A stretch of 6,733 bases of DNA, taken from Myxococcales bacterium. Lineage in GTDB: Bacteria > Myxococcota > Myxococcia > Myxococcales > Myxococcaceae. The DNA lies in assembly GCA_003153055.1 (NCBI GenBank), contig PMBV01000342.1, forward strand, positions 447 to 7,179, read 5' to 3'. Positions 5,089 through 6,733 of the stretch are shown here, one piece after another. The notes beneath the pieces are model-generated. The model saw nothing but the letters and a program-made list of their open reading frames with translations. It made no database searches and was not told where the DNA came from. A program made the translations under genes and the position numbers. How positions within the stretch are numbered: the stretch's first letter is position 1; every line of letters begins with the position of its first letter.

Positions 5089-6209
5089 TACTCCATGTTG
5101 ACGAAGTGGGTCGCCGCGGCGCGGGAACGCTGGAGGACCTCGGGCAGGGGGATTCCGCGACCGAGGAGCACCTTGGTCGCCGCCTGGTCGATGTGTTGAT
5201 CGTACACCGGGAGCACTCGGTAGATCTGCGAGAGGAAAATCTCCACCGCCGTGCGCGGGTCGATCTTCACATCGGAGACCCCGCTCGCGGTCGCTGTCAG
5301 TACCCCCGAGATGGTGGTGTCGGCGCCGAAGATCCGCATGGTGTGGGCGATCGGCTCGGCTCCCACGGTCCTCCCCAACTCGAGCAGCAGCTCGTTCATC
5401 GCCGCGAGGTAATTGTCCTTCTGGCGGGAGTCGAGCAGCAGGTTGAGACCCACTGGGAGGGCTTCGAGGCGGTCGAGGAAGTATTTGATGTACGGCTGGC
5501 GAATGAGGGCACCATGCTGCGGCGCCAGGAGGATCGGCGCCGGGTCGAGCGCTCGAATGCTCCGCACCGCCAGCGCCAGCGCTTCGCGGGTCGGCATGTA
5601 GATCTGGTGGAACGCCTTGATGCCTTCCCAGCTCTGCTCATCGGCCCAGAACGAGGGCACGTACGACAACCCCCCGAACAGGTCTCCCGTGTAGAGCACC
5701 CGCGTTTCCACGTCGTAGAGCATGGTCGCCCCACGAAAGTGACAGAACGGGGTGGGCACGAAGCGCAGCTCCTGACCCGTGGCCAGCCTCAGCGCCAGCC
5801 GCTTGAAGCGCTCGATGGCGTAGTGTCGTTTGGGGTCGAGATCGTAGAAGCGGATCAACCGCCAGGTGTCTTCCGAACAGAGGATCGTCAGGCTCGGGTT
5901 CAGCCGCTGGAGGTGCGCGGCGTTGAAGACCACGTCTGGGTCCTGATGGTTGGCGAAGACCAGACTCAGGTTCCGCAGATCACCGATGAGAGCGCCGACG
6001 TTCCTGGTCAGCGCATCCAGATCGGCCGGCGGGCCCGGGTCGATCAGCAGGTGAATCGGGCTCTGGGAACCTTTGGTGAAGGTCCTCAAAAAGATGTTCC
6101 GCTCGAGGAGCGACCGCTCTCGGCGCCCGACCCAGTAGGTACCCTGTGCGATCTGTACAGATTTCGAAATGTCCGGTTCGGCCGGCCTCGCTACCGAGTC
6201 AAGCGGCAT
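5088..6209 (-). CDS. Stand-alone flavodiiron-like MBL-fold protein (oxygen-binding diiron protein type)
   Basis: A predicted cytosolic metal-binding protein of the metallo-beta-lactamase fold (373 residues). The ligand pattern follows the flavodiiron layout: H88-Q-D90-P-D92-V93, 63 residues, H157 (PFCHFRG), 18 residues, D176 (YTGDLFGG), 55 residues, H232 (APQHGAL). The family consensus is HxExDH-x62/64-H-x18-D-x~60-H, so the Glu has become Asp and the second His is Val. There is no flavodoxin domain; about 140 residues (240-373), mostly helical in appearance and unassigned, follow instead. This resembles the ODP group, whose members bind O2 rather than reduce it rapidly, so sensing or binding of O2 or NO is inferred. 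An electron-accepting reductase with separate flavin partners is the alternative. The ATG at 6209 has an AGGAAG at 6217-6212. A longer frame from 6476 would overlap the upstream gene and has no family match in its extension. Confidence 0.88.
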   Translation of the reverse strand: MPLDSVARPAEPDISKSVQIAQGTYWVGRRERSLLERNIFLRTFTKGSQSPIHLLIDPGPPADLDALTRNVGALIGDLRNLSLVFANHQDPDVVFNAAHLQRLNPSLTILCSEDTWRLIRFYDLDPKRHYAIERFKRLALRLATGQELRFVPTPFCHFRGATMLYDVETRVLYTGDLFGGLSYVPSFWADEQSWEGIKAFHQIYMPTREALALAVRSIRALDPAPILLAPQHGALIRQPYIKYFLDRLEALPVGLNLLLDSRQKDNYLAAMNELLLELGRTVGAEPIAHTMRIFGADTTISGVLTATASGVSDVKIDPRTAVEIFLSQIYRVLPVYDQHIDQAATKVLLGRGIPLPEVLQRSRAAATHFVNME

Positions 6210-6211
6210 TG

Positions 6212-6217
6212 CTTCCT
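6212..6217 (-). promoter_or_regulatory. Ribosome binding site deciding the start of the diiron-like gene
   Basis: Read on the minus strand, AGGAAG lies 2 nt before the ATG at 6209 (AGGA 4 nt before), with a second AGG at 6222-6220. This is the best such site near any candidate start of this frame and supports 6209 over 6476. A run of eight C (minus strand) at 6230-6223 lies directly upstream. Confidence 0.65.
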
Positions 6218-6270
6218 TTCCTGGGGGGGGCAGCAGCCACTTGCGAGCCCCAGGGCCCACACCAGGATTC

Positions 6271-6288
6271 ACCAACGCTGGAGTTGGT
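6271..6288. other. Small inverted repeat in the gap between the right-edge gene and the diiron-like gene
   Basis: ACCAAC-GCTGGA-GTTGGT is a perfect 6-bp stem with a 6-nt loop, 20 bp beyond the stop of the right-edge gene. No T-tract follows on the minus strand. It could be a weak terminator for that gene or an operator for the next one. The rest of the 98-bp gap (6210-6307) shows no clear promoter. Confidence 0.25.
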
Positions 6289-6307
6289 TGATGTGTGTCA
6301 GCTACAA

Positions 6308-6733
6308 TCAGAGCGTGGGGCAGTCGGTGGCGAGTCCGCTCGTCTGACCGCCCGCCCAACTCTCGGAGTAGTAGGTGACCTTGAACGAGGGGTCCCAGCA
6401 CTCCGCGACGTTGAAGCCTTGGGAGGTGCCCTCCTCGACGGAGGAGACGGTCTTCCCAGCTCCCGCGGCGGTCCACCGCGCGACGGCACCGAGCTTGAGA
6501 ATTCGAGGGTCCGTCGAGGTCACCAGGAACGTCATTTGGCCGGAGGTGTCCTCGTTCTCGAGGTAGGCGTAGTCGACGACGGGCCCGGAGGAATCGCTGA
6601 AGACCATTTTCACCGTCAGCGGGTAGGCCTGGGTGGCGTAGTCGATGGTAATCGCGTCGAGCTTCTTTAGGCCGTCATCGATTTGGAGCTGATCGCGGAA
6701 GCTCGCGATGTGGACTGTCATCGTGCCCTTGCT
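6308..6733 (-). CDS. C-terminal part of an unknown, probably exported protein (5' end outside window)
   Basis: The last 141 residues of a minus-strand gene, open to the right edge and ending in TGA at 6310-6308. An ATG at 6721 lies inside the frame, but four sense codons precede it up to the edge. The beta-rich sequence reads as the interior of a larger protein, so the true start is probably outside. Alternating polar and hydrophobic strands (MTVHIASF, LTVKMVFSD, MTFLVTSTD), many Ser/Thr/Gly and two cysteines near the end (C112 and C138 of the visible part, a possible disulfide) suggest an extracytoplasmic protein, perhaps a lipoprotein. There is no membrane segment in the visible part. The family is not recognised. 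It runs in the same direction as the diiron-like gene, 98 bp upstream of its ATG. Confidence 0.65.
   Translation of the reverse strand, partial: SKGTMTVHIASFRDQLQIDDGLKKLDAITIDYATQAYPLTVKMVFSDSSGPVVDYAYLENEDTSGQMTFLVTSTDPRILKLGAVARWTAAGAGKTVSSVEEGTSQGFNVAECWDPSFKVTYYSESWAGGQTSGLATDCPTL

Noticed and set aside
5064..6347. A 427-codon plus-strand frame opposite the diiron-like gene
   Set aside because: The minus strand carries exact flavodiiron ligand spacing; the plus-strand frame is rich in Arg, Val, His and Gln without any motif.
6210..6476. An 89-residue N-terminal extension of the diiron-like protein
   Set aside because: It overlaps the upstream gene by 169 bp and is Arg-rich in a shadow-like way. 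The ATG at 6209 has a strong ribosome binding site and gives the expected domain start.

Overview
The DNA is GC-rich with a strong G/C bias at third codon positions. That bias produces long antisense shadow reading frames over almost every gene. The gene content and protein style (ECF sigma factor with a cytosolic partner, stand-alone flavodiiron-like protein, anchored discoidin-domain protein, Pro/Ala/Lys-rich tails) suggest a myxobacterium-like member of the Myxococcota. This is an inference from style, not a phylogenetic placement. The window looks like a chromosomal segment: no transposase, phage gene, tRNA, rRNA or CRISPR array was seen.

Left half, plus strand: a short left-edge segment of uncertain strand is followed by nadC (quinolinate phosphoribosyltransferase, NAD synthesis). 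After a 92-bp gap comes an ECF-like sigma-70 family factor. It is followed 3 bp later, with a good ribosome binding site, by a 393-residue soluble protein of unknown function that carries a weak anti-sigma-like segment. A cutA gene follows after 9 bp (3 bp if an alternative GTG start is used). Sigma factor, partner and cutA are packed as one likely transcription unit.

Right half, minus strand, read right to left: the 3' part of a probable exported protein is followed by a stand-alone metallo-beta-lactamase-fold protein with flavodiiron-type ligand spacing. Next comes a membrane-anchored discoidin (F5/8 type C) protein with a nine-proline linker, then a medium-chain zinc-family dehydrogenase whose start overlaps the preceding stop by 4 bp. 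The dehydrogenase converges on cutA with only 8 bp between the two stop codons.

The most interesting parts are the diiron-like protein with an unassigned C-terminal region in place of flavodoxin, and the sigma factor with its unusual soluble partner. A perfect 14-bp palindrome next to a GC-only hairpin marks the boundary between the diiron-like gene and the discoidin gene. No gene-free stretch exceeds 300 bases.
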